From an uncultured Methylocystaceae bacterium (lineage in GTDB: Bacteria; Pseudomonadota; Alphaproteobacteria; Rhizobiales; Beijerinckiaceae), in contig CALMZV010000072.1 in NCBI GenBank assembly GCA_937870755.1, positions 1-47,530 on the forward strand: a stretch of 47,530 bases of DNA. The letters are read 5' to 3'. The notes under the pieces were generated by a model. The model was not told the origin of the DNA and did no database searches. It was given only the letters and a program-made list of their open reading frames with translations. Position numbers and translations under genes: made by a program. Below, piece by piece: positions 1 to 7,279 of the stretch. Position 1 is the first letter of the stretch; every line of letters begins with the position of its first letter.

Positions 1-48
1 CTTGCCGGTCGTCTTGCCGGTCGTCTTGCCGGTCGTCTTGCCGGTCGT
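1..48. repeat. 12-bp tandem repeat inside the Lys-rich tail
   Basis: Four perfect copies of cttgccggtcgt run from the first base to 48, followed by a diverged half-unit. On the minus strand each unit encodes Thr-Thr-Gly-Lys. The array is cut by the window edge, so its true copy number is unknown. Because the unit is a multiple of three, copy-number changes keep the frame. Confidence 0.9.
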
Positions 49-1131
49 CTTGCCGACTTTCCTGCCGACAGCCTTCTTCACCGCCTTCTTCGCGGCTTTC
101 CTCGCAGCCTTCGCGGGCGCCTTTTTCGCGACTTTTTTCGCGACCTTGCGCACGGCTTTCTTCACCGCCTTCTTCGCCGCCGCCTTCTTCGCCGTTTTCT
201 TGCCGGCGGCCTTCGCGGGCGCCTTTTTCGCGGCTTTTTTCGCCGCTTTCTTCACCGCCTTCCCGGCGGCCGCGCGCGGGGCCGGGCGCAGCGCCTTCTT
301 GGCCGCCTTGCGCGCGGGGCGCCGGTGCGGATAGGCCCGCGGAGCGACCGCCGGCTGGGTGAGGAAGCGCAGCACCGCGTCGGTGAAGGCGTCCGCATCC
401 TCGATATTCGACAGATGGGCGGCGTCCAGCGTCACCAGTTTCGCGCCTGGAATGGCTTCGGCGATGGCCGCGCCCGCCGACGGCGGCGTGCCCACGTCCT
501 TGTCGCCCACGATCACCAGAACCGGCGATTTCACGTCGCGGATCGCCTCGCTCAGGTCCACGTCGCGCAGCGCCGACATGCAGGCGGCGTAGCCTTCGGC
601 CGGCGTGTCGAGAATGGCCCGCCGGACGGCGGCGACCGTTTCGGGCTCTTTCGCCTGAAACTCGCTGGTGAACCAGCGGTCGACGATGCCGTCGGCGAGC
701 GCCTCCATGCCCTGTTCGCGCACGATGCGCAGCCGCTCGTTCCACGTGTCGGGATCGCCGAATTTCGAGGCGGTGTTGGCGAGCACCGCGCGGTCGATGC
801 GCTCCGGCGCGTTCACCAGCAGCCACTGCCCCACCGCGCCGCCTTTCGAAAGGCCGAGCCAGTGGGCCTTCTCCACCTCCAGCGCGTCCAGAATCGCCAG
901 CGCGTCGCGGCCCAGCTGTTCGAGCGAATAGGGTCCTTCCGGCGCGGCGCTGGCTCCGTGACCGCGCGAATCGTAGCGCACGGTGCGGAAGTGCCTGGCC
1001 AGTTCCGGCGCCTGCTTGTCCCACATGCCGAGGTTGGCGCCGAGCGAGTTGGAAATCATGAGGACTGGCGCGTCCTCCGGGCCTTCCACCACGACGTTGA
1101 AAACCTCGTCGCCGATCCGCATTTCCGCCAT
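1..1131 (-). CDS. pcaD: 3-oxoadipate enol-lactonase-like alpha/beta hydrolase with histone H1-like Lys/Ala tail (C-terminus off window)
   Basis: Residues 1 to about 262 read as a PcaD-type alpha/beta hydrolase, the family that opens 3-oxoadipate enol-lactone in the beta-ketoadipate pathway. Visible are the strand-turn MISNSLGANLGMWD, YDSRGHG, the nucleophile elbow GLSKGG, VGDKD near the acid position, and AHLSNIED carrying the catalytic His. The ATG at 1131 starts MAEMRIGDE. From about base 345 to base 1 the same frame continues without a stop for at least 115 residues of Lys/Ala-rich sequence (units such as AKKAVKKA and KKAPAKAA) and ends in TTGK repeats. Such tails occur in histone H1-like and AlgP-like proteins, and here it is fused to an enzyme. 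No other pca genes are visible. Substrate assignment is by family resemblance only. Confidence 0.8.
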   Translation of the reverse strand, partial: MAEMRIGDEVFNVVVEGPEDAPVLMISNSLGANLGMWDKQAPELARHFRTVRYDSRGHGASAAPEGPYSLEQLGRDALAILDALEVEKAHWLGLSKGGAVGQWLLVNAPERIDRAVLANTASKFGDPDTWNERLRIVREQGMEALADGIVDRWFTSEFQAKEPETVAAVRRAILDTPAEGYAACMSALRDVDLSEAIRDVKSPVLVIVGDKDVGTPPSAGAAIAEAIPGAKLVTLDAAHLSNIEDADAFTDAVLRFLTQPAVAPRAYPHRRPARKAAKKALRPAPRAAAGKAVKKAAKKAAKKAPAKAAGKKTAKKAAAKKAVKKAVRKVAKKVAKKAPAKAARKAAKKAVKKAVGRKVGKTTGKTTGKTTGKTTGK

Positions 1132-1277
1132 AACCCCAGCCTCCGGCCGTCTTCGTTCGGGCGAGAGAGTAGCCCGTTGGTCCGCGCCCGCAAGGGGGAC
1201 GGCGCGAGACGCATCGCCGCGCGCCCGGCTGCCCAAGGTCCCGTCTTTCGGCCTATACTTGCGCCCGAGGAGACACC

Positions 1278-2216
1278 ATGGATCGCGCGCCATCCCATCC
1301 GCCCGCCGGCGTTCCGGCTTCCATCGACGAGACGCTCGCGCTGCTGCGCGGGGCCGACTACGTCGCCGACCGTTCGCTGGCGACCGTGGTTTTCCTCAGC
1401 CTGCGGCTCGGCCGGCCGCTGTTTCTGGAAGGGGAGGCGGGCGTCGGCAAGACCGAGATCGCCAAGGTGCTCAGCGCCGCGCTGGGGCGACGGCTGATCC
1501 GGCTGCAGTGCTACGAGGGGCTGGACGCGGCCGCCGCCGTCTACGAATGGAACTACGCGCGGCAGATGATGGCGATCCGGCTGGCGGAGGCCGGCGGCGC
1601 GCACGACCGCGCGCAGATCGAAAGCGACATTTTCTCGCGGCGCTTCCTGGTGGAGCGGCCGCTCCTGAAGGCGCTCGAACCCTACGCCGAGGGCCCGCCG
1701 GTCCTGCTGATCGACGAACTGGACCGCACGGACGAGGCGTTCGAGGCGTTCCTGCTGGAGATACTGTCCGATTTCCAGATCACCATTCCCGAACTCGGCG
1801 CCATCAAGGCCGACCGGCCGCCGATCGTCGTCATCACCTCCAACCGCACGCGCGAGGTGCACGACGCGCTCAAGCGCCGCTGCCTCTATCACTGGGTCGA
1901 TTATCCGGACGCCGCGCGCGAGATGGAGATCGTGCGCGCCCGCGCGCCGCATGCGCCGCAGAAGCTGACCCAGGCGCTGGTGCTGTTCGTGCAGAAACTG
2001 CGCAAACTCGACCTGTTCAAATCGCCCGGCGTGGCCGAGACGCTCGACTGGGCGGCCGCGCTGGTGGAGCTGGACGCAGTGGCGCTCGATCCCGCGCTCG
2101 TGACCGACACGCTCGGCGTGCTGCTCAAGTATCAGGACGACATCGCGCGCATCGATGCGGCCAAGGCGAAGGAGCTGGTGGACGAGGTGGCGGCCGACAT
2201 GCGGGCGCAGGCGTGA
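1278..2216 (+). CDS. MoxR-family AAA+ ATPase (CoxD-like)
   Basis: A 312-residue AAA+ ATPase of the MoxR type. Walker A is GEAGVGKT at residues 52-59, Walker B is VLLIDEL at about 142-148, the sensor-1 region is ITSN near 186-189, and a likely arginine finger lies in LKRRCLY near 200. A GAGGAG ribosome binding site lies six bases before the ATG at 1278. The gene overlaps the VWA-domain gene by 4 bp. MoxR/VWA pairs act as a chaperone unit for metal-cofactor insertion; in the cox cluster of Oligotropha, CoxD and CoxE help build the CuMo active site of CO dehydrogenase. The following XdhC, molybdopterin-binding and MocA-like genes support a role in molybdenum hydroxylase maturation. Confidence 0.9.
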   Translation: MDRAPSHPPAGVPASIDETLALLRGADYVADRSLATVVFLSLRLGRPLFLEGEAGVGKTEIAKVLSAALGRRLIRLQCYEGLDAAAAVYEWNYARQMMAIRLAEAGGAHDRAQIESDIFSRRFLVERPLLKALEPYAEGPPVLLIDELDRTDEAFEAFLLEILSDFQITIPELGAIKADRPPIVVITSNRTREVHDALKRRCLYHWVDYPDAAREMEIVRARAPHAPQKLTQALVLFVQKLRKLDLFKSPGVAETLDWAAALVELDAVALDPALVTDTLGVLLKYQDDIARIDAAKAKELVDEVAADMRAQA

Positions 2217-3442
2217 GCGAGGCGCGCCAGTCGCCCTTGTCCGCGCCGTCGCGGCAGGCGACCGGCAAGCTCGCCGAGAACATCCTTCATTTCGCGCGCA
2301 CGCTGCGCAAGGCGGGACTGCCGGTGGGGCCGGGCGCGGTGCTGGATGCGCTCGAGGCCGTGGAGGCCGCGCAGATCGGAACGCGCGCGGATTTTCGGGC
2401 GGCGCTGCACGCCGTATTCGTGAAGAAACACGAACATACGATCCTGTTCGACCAGGCGTTCGACATATTCTGGAAGAAGCGCGGATTCATCGAAAAGATG
2501 ATCGCGATGATGTCGCCGCGCGCGGTGGACGAACGCGAGCCGGCCAAGCCGCAGGCAGGCGCGGCGCGCGTGGCCGACGCCCTGTACAACGCGCCGCACG
2601 AGGAAAAGCCGCGCGAGGAGCTGGAGGTCGACGCGCGCTTCACCATGTCGAGCCTCGAAACCCTGCGCACGAAAGACTTCGCGCAGATGAGCGCGGAGGA
2701 AGTCGCGCGCGCGACCGCCGCGCTCTCGCGCCTGCATATGCCGAGCGAAAAGCTGCGGCTGCGGCGCTGGCGCAGCGCGCGGCGCGGCGGGATCGATCCG
2801 CGCGCGACGCTGCGTGCGTCGTTTCGCGCCGGCGGCGCGACCATCCAGTTCGCCTGGCGCACGCATGCCGAGCGCTATGCGCCGATCGTGGCGCTGTGCG
2901 ACATATCCGGCTCGATGAGCGACTACACCCGCGTTTTCCTGCATTTCCTGCACGCGCTGACGATGCAGCGCGGGCGCGTGCATACGTTCCTGTTCGGCAC
3001 GCGCCTCACCAACGTCACGCGGGCGCTGCGGGCCAAGGACATCGACGCCGCGCTCGCGCAATGTTCGAGCGAGGTGAAGGACTGGTCGGGCGGCACGCGG
3101 ATCGGCGCCTCGCTCGCCACGTTCAACCGGCAATGGTCGCGGCGCGTGCTGGGGCAGGGCGCGATCTGCGTGCTGTTCACCGACGGGCTGGAGCGCGACC
3201 GGCTCGACCGGCTGGCCGCCGAGATGGAGCGGCTGCACAAATCCTGCCGGCGACTGGTGTGGGTCAATCCGCTGTTGCGTTTCGCGGAGTTCGAGGCCAA
3301 GGCGTCCGGCGTGCGAACGATGCTCGCGCATGTCGACGAATTCCGGCCGATTCACAATCTGGACGCGATCGAGGCGCTGGTGGACGCGCTGTCGCGAGAA
3401 GGCGGCGGCGCGGATCCCCGCCGGTGGCTGAAGGGCGCCTGA
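2213..3442 (+). CDS. CoxE-like VWA domain protein
   Basis: This gene is read from a GTG at 2213 that overlaps the stop of the AAA+ gene (GTGA), giving 409 residues. The N-terminal half is helical and charged. The C-terminal half is a von Willebrand A domain with a complete MIDAS: CDISGSMS, then SGGTRIG, then FTDGLERD. This is the partner of the MoxR ATPase in cox-type maturation clusters. Coupled translation suggests the two are made together. The start was chosen for the 4-bp overlap and because homologous-looking sequence begins just after it; the frame stays open far upstream, but that is antisense or shadow sequence. Confidence 0.88.
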   Translation: MSEARQSPLSAPSRQATGKLAENILHFARTLRKAGLPVGPGAVLDALEAVEAAQIGTRADFRAALHAVFVKKHEHTILFDQAFDIFWKKRGFIEKMIAMMSPRAVDEREPAKPQAGAARVADALYNAPHEEKPREELEVDARFTMSSLETLRTKDFAQMSAEEVARATAALSRLHMPSEKLRLRRWRSARRGGIDPRATLRASFRAGGATIQFAWRTHAERYAPIVALCDISGSMSDYTRVFLHFLHALTMQRGRVHTFLFGTRLTNVTRALRAKDIDAALAQCSSEVKDWSGGTRIGASLATFNRQWSRRVLGQGAICVLFTDGLERDRLDRLAAEMERLHKSCRRLVWVNPLLRFAEFEAKASGVRTMLAHVDEFRPIHNLDAIEALVDALSREGGGADPRRWLKGA

Positions 3443-3473
3443 GGTTCGGGCAGGGTTGCAGACGCGTGTTGGT

Positions 3474-3517
3474 TGGCCCACCTTCGGGACGGCGCTTCGC
3501 GCGTCCTCAGGGGGGGA
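3474..3517. repeat. Degenerate hairpin-type intergenic repeat
   Basis: The gap between the VWA gene and the XdhC gene holds the sequence accttcgggacggcgcttcg, followed by cgcgtcctcaggg. It folds on GGAC(g)GCGC-TTC-GCGC-GTCC. It resembles the short palindromic repeats dispersed between genes in Bradyrhizobium relatives, which begin and end in CCTCA/TGAGG and carry GGCGCTTCGCGCC in the middle. The family assignment is from memory of that pattern; the hairpin is seen directly. Confidence 0.45.
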
Positions 3518-3557
3518 TCGCGGGCATCCAGGGAGAGATTGCGACGAGGACTGGAAC

Positions 3558-3881
3558 ATGAACTCGACCGACGACGACATTCTGCAACAGGCCGAACAGT
3601 GGCGGCGCGCGGGCAAGGGGGTGGCGCTGGCGACGGTGGTGGAGACGTGGGGATCGGCGCCGCGGCCGGTCGGCAGCCATCTCGTCATCGATGAGGACGG
3701 GCTGTTCCTTGGCTCCGTCTCCGGCGGTTGCGTGGAGGGCGACGTCGTGACCGAGGCGCAGGACGTCATCGCCGACGGGCGCGCGCGCATGCTCGAATAT
3801 GGCGTGGCGGACGAAACCGCGTGGCGCGTGGGCCTGTCGTGCGGCGGGCGTATTCGCGTCTATGTCGAAAAGGTCGATTGA
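3558..3881 (+). CDS. XdhC/CoxI-family protein, N-terminal domain only
   Basis: A 107-residue protein that corresponds to the XdhC_CoxI domain alone. Visible are TVVETWGSAPRPVGSHLV, GSVSGGCVEGDV and LSCGGRIRVYVE, all typical of this domain. XdhC proteins bind Mo-cofactor, promote its sulfuration and hand it to the molybdenum hydroxylase. The Rossmann-like second half is a separate gene starting one base before this one ends (TGATG), so the two chains probably form the equivalent of a full-length XdhC. The ATG at 3558 follows a weak GAGGA. Split XdhC genes are known in alphaproteobacterial cox-like clusters. Confidence 0.85.
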   Translation: MNSTDDDILQQAEQWRRAGKGVALATVVETWGSAPRPVGSHLVIDEDGLFLGSVSGGCVEGDVVTEAQDVIADGRARMLEYGVADETAWRVGLSCGGRIRVYVEKVD

Positions 3882-4582
3882 TGAAACTGGATCTGCTCGC
3901 CGCGTTGAACGCGGAGCGTCGCGCGCGGCGCGCGGCGGTGCTGGTGACCGATTTGGCGAGCCACGCGCAGCGGCTGGTGCGGGCGCACGAAATCGCCGGC
4001 GATCCGCTGGCGGAGGCGCTCGGCGAACGGCTGGCGATGGGCAAGAGCGGAACCATCGAGCACGAAGGCGCGAGCTATTTCCTCAATGTGCAGGCGCCGC
4101 CCTCGCGGCTCGTCGTCATCGGCGCGGTGCATGTGAGCCAGGCGCTGGCGCGCATGGCGCAACTGACCGGGTTCGACGTGACGATCGTCGATCCGCGCAC
4201 GGCGTTTGCTTCGCCCGAGCGCTTTCCCGACGTGCGGGTGATCGCGGACTGGCCGGACAGGGTTCTGCCCGGCATCGGCCTCGACCGCTATACGGGCGTC
4301 GCCGCGCTCACCCACGATCCCAAGATCGACGATCCGGCGCTTGCGCTCGCGCTGCGGTCGCAGTGTTTCTACATCGGCGCGCTCGGCTCCAGGAAAACCC
4401 ATGCGCGCCGCGTGGACCGCTTGCAGGCGGCCGGGTTCGACGCTGCGGCGATCGCGCGCATCCATGCGCCGATCGGACTCGACATCGGCGCCGTCAGCCC
4501 CGCTGAAATCGCGGTGTCGATCCTCGGCGAGATCGTGCTCGATCTTCGACGCAAACCGCTGCGCACGGAAAAACGCTCATGA
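3881..4582 (+). CDS. XdhC-family protein, C-terminal Rossmann domain
   Basis: A 233-residue protein beginning at an ATG that overlaps the previous stop. Residues from about 75 carry the XdhC_C fold: LVVIGAVHVSQALARMA (nucleotide-binding loop), VTIVDPRTAF, then IGALGSRKTHARR and IHAPIGLDIGA followed by PAEIAVSILGEIV, the signature C-terminal blocks. The first 70 residues resemble the end of the XdhC_CoxI domain. It should act with the preceding small protein in Mo-cofactor sulfuration and insertion. It overlaps the next gene by 4 bp (ATGA), indicating translational coupling. Confidence 0.87.
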   Translation: MKLDLLAALNAERRARRAAVLVTDLASHAQRLVRAHEIAGDPLAEALGERLAMGKSGTIEHEGASYFLNVQAPPSRLVVIGAVHVSQALARMAQLTGFDVTIVDPRTAFASPERFPDVRVIADWPDRVLPGIGLDRYTGVAALTHDPKIDDPALALALRSQCFYIGALGSRKTHARRVDRLQAAGFDAAAIARIHAPIGLDIGAVSPAEIAVSILGEIVLDLRRKPLRTEKRS

Positions 4583-5595
4583 AGTTCGGGCCCGTCGCGC
4601 TGGAGGATGCGGTCGGCGGCGTGGTCGCCCATGCGGTGCGCCTGCCGGGCCTCGTGTTGAAGAAAGGCGATGTGGTTTGCGCAGACCATGTCGCGGCGCT
4701 CGCCGCGGCGGGCGTGGCGACCATCGTGGTCGCGCGGCTCGAAGCAGGCGACGTGGCGGAGGACGCGGCCGCGCAACGTCTGGCGGCGCAACTGTGCGGC
4801 GAGGGGCTGCGGCGCGATCCGCCGTTCACAGGGCGCTGCAATCTGCGTGCGACGCGCGCCGGCCTGCTGGTGGTTGATGCGCGCGCGGTCGATGCGGTGA
4901 ACGCGGTCGACGAGGCGATCACGCTGGCCACGCTCGCGCCGCTGAAGGCGGTGGAAGACGGCGAGATGGTCGCGACGGTGAAGATCATTCCGTTCGCGGT
5001 GGAGGAGGAGAAGCTCGACCGCGCGCTCGCCGCCGCGCGCGGCGCGCGCCTGTCGGTGGCGGCGTTCCGTCCGCTCGACGTGAGCGTCATCTCCACACTG
5101 CTGCCGGGGCTGAAGGACAAGACCGTCGACAAGACGTTGCGCGCGCTCTCCGCGCGTCTCGCGCCGGCCGGCGCGCGCATCGTGTCGGACACGCGCGTGC
5201 CGCACGAGACGGGCGCGCTGCAGGCGGCGCTGGCGGACACGCGCGCTGGCGACATGACCATCGTGTTCGGCGCCTCCGCCATCACCGACCGGCGCGACGT
5301 GATCCCCGCCGCGGTCGAACAGGCGGGCGGGCGCATCGACCATTTCGGCATGCCGGTCGACCCCGGCAATCTGTTGCTGCTGGCGCGCGGCGCGGACGGC
5401 CGTCCCGTGCTCGGCGCGCCGGGCTGCGCGCGTTCGCCGAAGGAGAACGGGTTCGATTTCGTGTTGCAACGCCTGCTCGCGGACGTGCCGGTGACGGGCG
5501 CCGACATCAAGCGCATGGGCGCGGGCGGCTTGCTCAAGGAAATCGTCTCGCGGCCGCAGCCGCGCGGCGGGGGCGACGCGCACGACGATGATTAG
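4579..5595 (+). CDS. MoaB/Mog-type molybdopterin-binding protein
   Basis: A 338-residue protein with a molybdopterin-binding (MoCF/Mog-like) fold in the second half: ISTLLPGLKDKTVDKTLRAL, IVFGASAITDRRDVIPAA, then GMPVDPGNLLLLA and VLGAPGCARSPKENGFD. In many Hyphomicrobiales this domain is the first part of one long protein whose second part is a MocA-like nucleotidyltransferase. Here the stop overlaps the start of the separate transferase gene by 8 bp. The tail GGGDAHDDD is polar and looks like a natural end. Likely role: binding Mo-cofactor during conversion to the cytosine dinucleotide form used by CO dehydrogenase-type enzymes. Confidence 0.85.
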   Translation: MKFGPVALEDAVGGVVAHAVRLPGLVLKKGDVVCADHVAALAAAGVATIVVARLEAGDVAEDAAAQRLAAQLCGEGLRRDPPFTGRCNLRATRAGLLVVDARAVDAVNAVDEAITLATLAPLKAVEDGEMVATVKIIPFAVEEEKLDRALAAARGARLSVAAFRPLDVSVISTLLPGLKDKTVDKTLRALSARLAPAGARIVSDTRVPHETGALQAALADTRAGDMTIVFGASAITDRRDVIPAAVEQAGGRIDHFGMPVDPGNLLLLARGADGRPVLGAPGCARSPKENGFDFVLQRLLADVPVTGADIKRMGAGGLLKEIVSRPQPRGGGDAHDDD

Positions 5596-6199
5596 GATCG
5601 CCGCGATCGTTCTGGCGGCGGGGCGCGCCACCCGCTTTTCCGGCGGCGTGGCCGGCGCCACGAAGCTCACGGCCGAACATGCGGGCAAGCCGCTGGTGCG
5701 CCATGCGGCCGAGGCCGCGCTCGGCGCCGGCCTTTCGCCGGTCGTCGTCGTGACAGGCCACGCGCGCGCGCAAACGCTCGCGGCGCTGGAGGGTCTCGAC
5801 TTCGTGGAAGCGCACAATGCGGCGTTCGCGCAGGGAATCGCGCTTTCGCTGCGCACGGGGCTCGATGCGCTGCCGGACGATGTCGCGGGCGTCGTCGTGC
5901 TTCTCGGCGATATGCCGCGCGTGTCGGCGGCGCTCACGAAAGCGCTGGTCGCGGCGTTTCGGGCAGCGCCGCGGACAGACGCCGTGGCGCCCGCGCAGGG
6001 CGGCCGGCGCGGAAATCCCGTGCTGCTCGCGCGTTCGCTGTTTTCGGCCGCGCGCGCGCTGGACGGCGACGAGGGCGCGCGCCGCCTGCTGCGGCGCGCG
6101 GATGTGCGCGTGACGGAGGTCGCCGTGGACGATGCGGGCGCGTTCGAGGATATCGACACGCCCGAGCAACTCGCGCGGCTCGGGCCGGACAGGCCTTAG
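5588..6199 (+). CDS. MocA/MobA-like molybdenum cofactor nucleotidyltransferase
   Basis: A 203-residue NTP-transferase domain protein. It opens with IAAIVLAAGRATRFSGG, the LAAG-x-x-x-RF nucleotide loop, with a Lys in ATKL. LLGDMP is the metal-binding Asp motif, GRRGNPVLL matches the GNPV block of MocA, and DEGARRLL and EDIDTPEQ follow. MocA adds CMP to molybdopterin for xanthine/CO dehydrogenases; MobA adds GMP. The neighbourhood favours the MocA activity, an inference. The ATG lies in the overlap ATGATTAG with the upstream gene, in another frame, with a G-rich stretch upstream. Confidence 0.82.
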   Translation: MIRIAAIVLAAGRATRFSGGVAGATKLTAEHAGKPLVRHAAEAALGAGLSPVVVVTGHARAQTLAALEGLDFVEAHNAAFAQGIALSLRTGLDALPDDVAGVVVLLGDMPRVSAALTKALVAAFRAAPRTDAVAPAQGGRRGNPVLLARSLFSAARALDGDEGARRLLRRADVRVTEVAVDDAGAFEDIDTPEQLARLGPDRP

Positions 6200-6206
6200 G
6201 GCGATT

Positions 6207-6226
6207 TCCGATCCGATCGGATCGGA
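6207..6226. repeat. 20-bp perfect palindrome between convergent genes
   Basis: The palindrome tccgatccgatcggatcgga has no loop gap and is followed by a further ATCGAAAACC and CGCTCTCGCTGTTTTCG. It lies in the 108-bp space between the converging transferase and DoxX genes. It may be part of a dispersed intergenic repeat or assist termination in both directions; there is no long T-tract. Confidence 0.4.
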
Positions 6227-6307
6227 TCGAAAACCGCTCTCGCTGTTTTCGACGCATCATCACGTCGCTCAAGCGATTCCGCCTGAACGCTCCAGTCCCG
6301 CTCCCGC

Positions 6308-6697
6308 TCAGCGCCTGTTGCGCGCGTCGAGCGACCAGTCGCCGGGGCCGGCGGCGAACAGGGCCAGGAACCCGCCGGCGATGGCGAGGTTCTTCATGAA
6401 ATGGATGGTCTGGTTCATATCGCCGCCCATGTGGAAGAACAGCGCCGCCAGCAGCGAGAAGCCGGCGAGCAGGATGGCGACGATGCGCGTCTGGAATCCG
6501 ACAACGATCGCGATCCCGCCGAGCAGTTCGACCAGAATGACGAGCGGCAGCAGCGCGCCCGGCACGCCTTTGGCCGCCATATAGGCGAGGGTTCCGGAAT
6601 AGCCGCCGATCTTGTTGTAGCCCGATATGACGAAGATGGCGGCGATCAGTATGCGCCCGACAAGCAGAGCGGCGTTGTTGACCTGCGGGTTGTTCAT
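6308..6697 (-). CDS. DoxX family membrane protein
   Basis: A 129-residue protein with four predicted membrane segments. LLVGRILIAAIFVISGYNKI at the N-terminus is the DoxX signature, followed by LPLVILVELLGGIAIVVGF, IVAILLAGFSLLAALFFHM and the end AIAGGFLALFAAGPGDWSLD. The ATG at 6697 is preferred over one 54 bases further upstream because AGGGAGG sits seven bases before it. DoxX proteins are small inner-membrane quinone-linked or redox-associated proteins of mostly unknown function. The gene stands alone, convergent with the molybdenum cluster and divergent from the Usg gene. Confidence 0.85.
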   Translation of the reverse strand: MNNPQVNNAALLVGRILIAAIFVISGYNKIGGYSGTLAYMAAKGVPGALLPLVILVELLGGIAIVVGFQTRIVAILLAGFSLLAALFFHMGGDMNQTIHFMKNLAIAGGFLALFAAGPGDWSLDARNRR

Positions 6698-6937
6698 GAG
6701 ACGCCTCCCTCGGCGCGCCACGACCGGCGCGGGTTGCGCTCGGAAAATCATTCCGCGGAAAGGATTGCGCGCACAAGCGCGAAACCGGCCCGTTTCTTGC
6801 GAAGCTGCAAGGCGCCGTTTGCGACGATTAAGGGTTCGTCAACCTTGTTCGCGCGCAATCGGGCGATCGCGGTTCCGGCTGCGGAGATCTCGCACCGCCG
6901 CGTTGCAGCGCAGCGCCGATGCGCGATGGAGGAGCAT

Positions 6938-7240
6938 ATGGACGACAAAGGTCGCATCGCGGGACCTCGTTCGGTCTCGCCGGAGTTTCTCAAACAGCTT
7001 GCGGGCTGGGGTCTGACGACGGCGGAAATCCTCTACCGGATGCCCGACCACAAACATCTCCTGCAATCGTTCGTGTGGCAGGAATACGATCTGGCGCCGC
7101 ATTTCCCGACGCTGCGCAAGTTTCTGGTGTTCTGGCAGGAGAAGCTGGAAGGGCCGTTGCATTCGGTGCGGATCGGCCATGCGCGCCTGCTGCGCCCTGC
7201 GGAAATCCGCGCGATCGGCACGGAAATCCGGTTCCACTGA
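6938..7240 (+). CDS. Usg family protein
   Basis: A 100-residue cytoplasmic protein with the full Usg-family core: LKQLAGWGLTTAEILYRMPD, HLLQSFVWQEYDLAPHFPTL, FLVFWQEKLEGPLHSVRIGH and AEIRAI. The family is largely alphaproteobacterial and was first noted near trp genes; its function is unknown. GGAGG lies just upstream of the ATG at 6938; a second in-frame ATG at 6926 is less well placed because it begins inside that GGAGG region. The 240-bp upstream region, shared with doxX, contains GATTAAGG and GTCAACC elements but no convincing promoter. Confidence 0.85.
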   Translation: MDDKGRIAGPRSVSPEFLKQLAGWGLTTAEILYRMPDHKHLLQSFVWQEYDLAPHFPTLRKFLVFWQEKLEGPLHSVRIGHARLLRPAEIRAIGTEIRFH

Positions 7241-7279
7241 TCGTGCGTGGCGGGCGGCGGCGCGTGCGCGGCCGCCCGG

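Noticed and set aside
2-334. Rightward ORF of repeated Val-Leu-Pro and Phe-Phe residues at the left edge
   Set aside because: It is the complement of the Lys/Ala-rich tail; the minus frame continues directly from a real hydrolase.
2132-3790. 552-codon leftward ORF opposite the VWA gene
   Set aside because: The plus strand carries a complete MIDAS domain in frame; the minus frame has no recognisable domain and low-complexity Arg/Ala composition.
1278-6199. Complete carbon monoxide dehydrogenase operon
   Set aside because: Only maturation genes are present; no coxM, coxS or coxL-like sequence occurs in the window.
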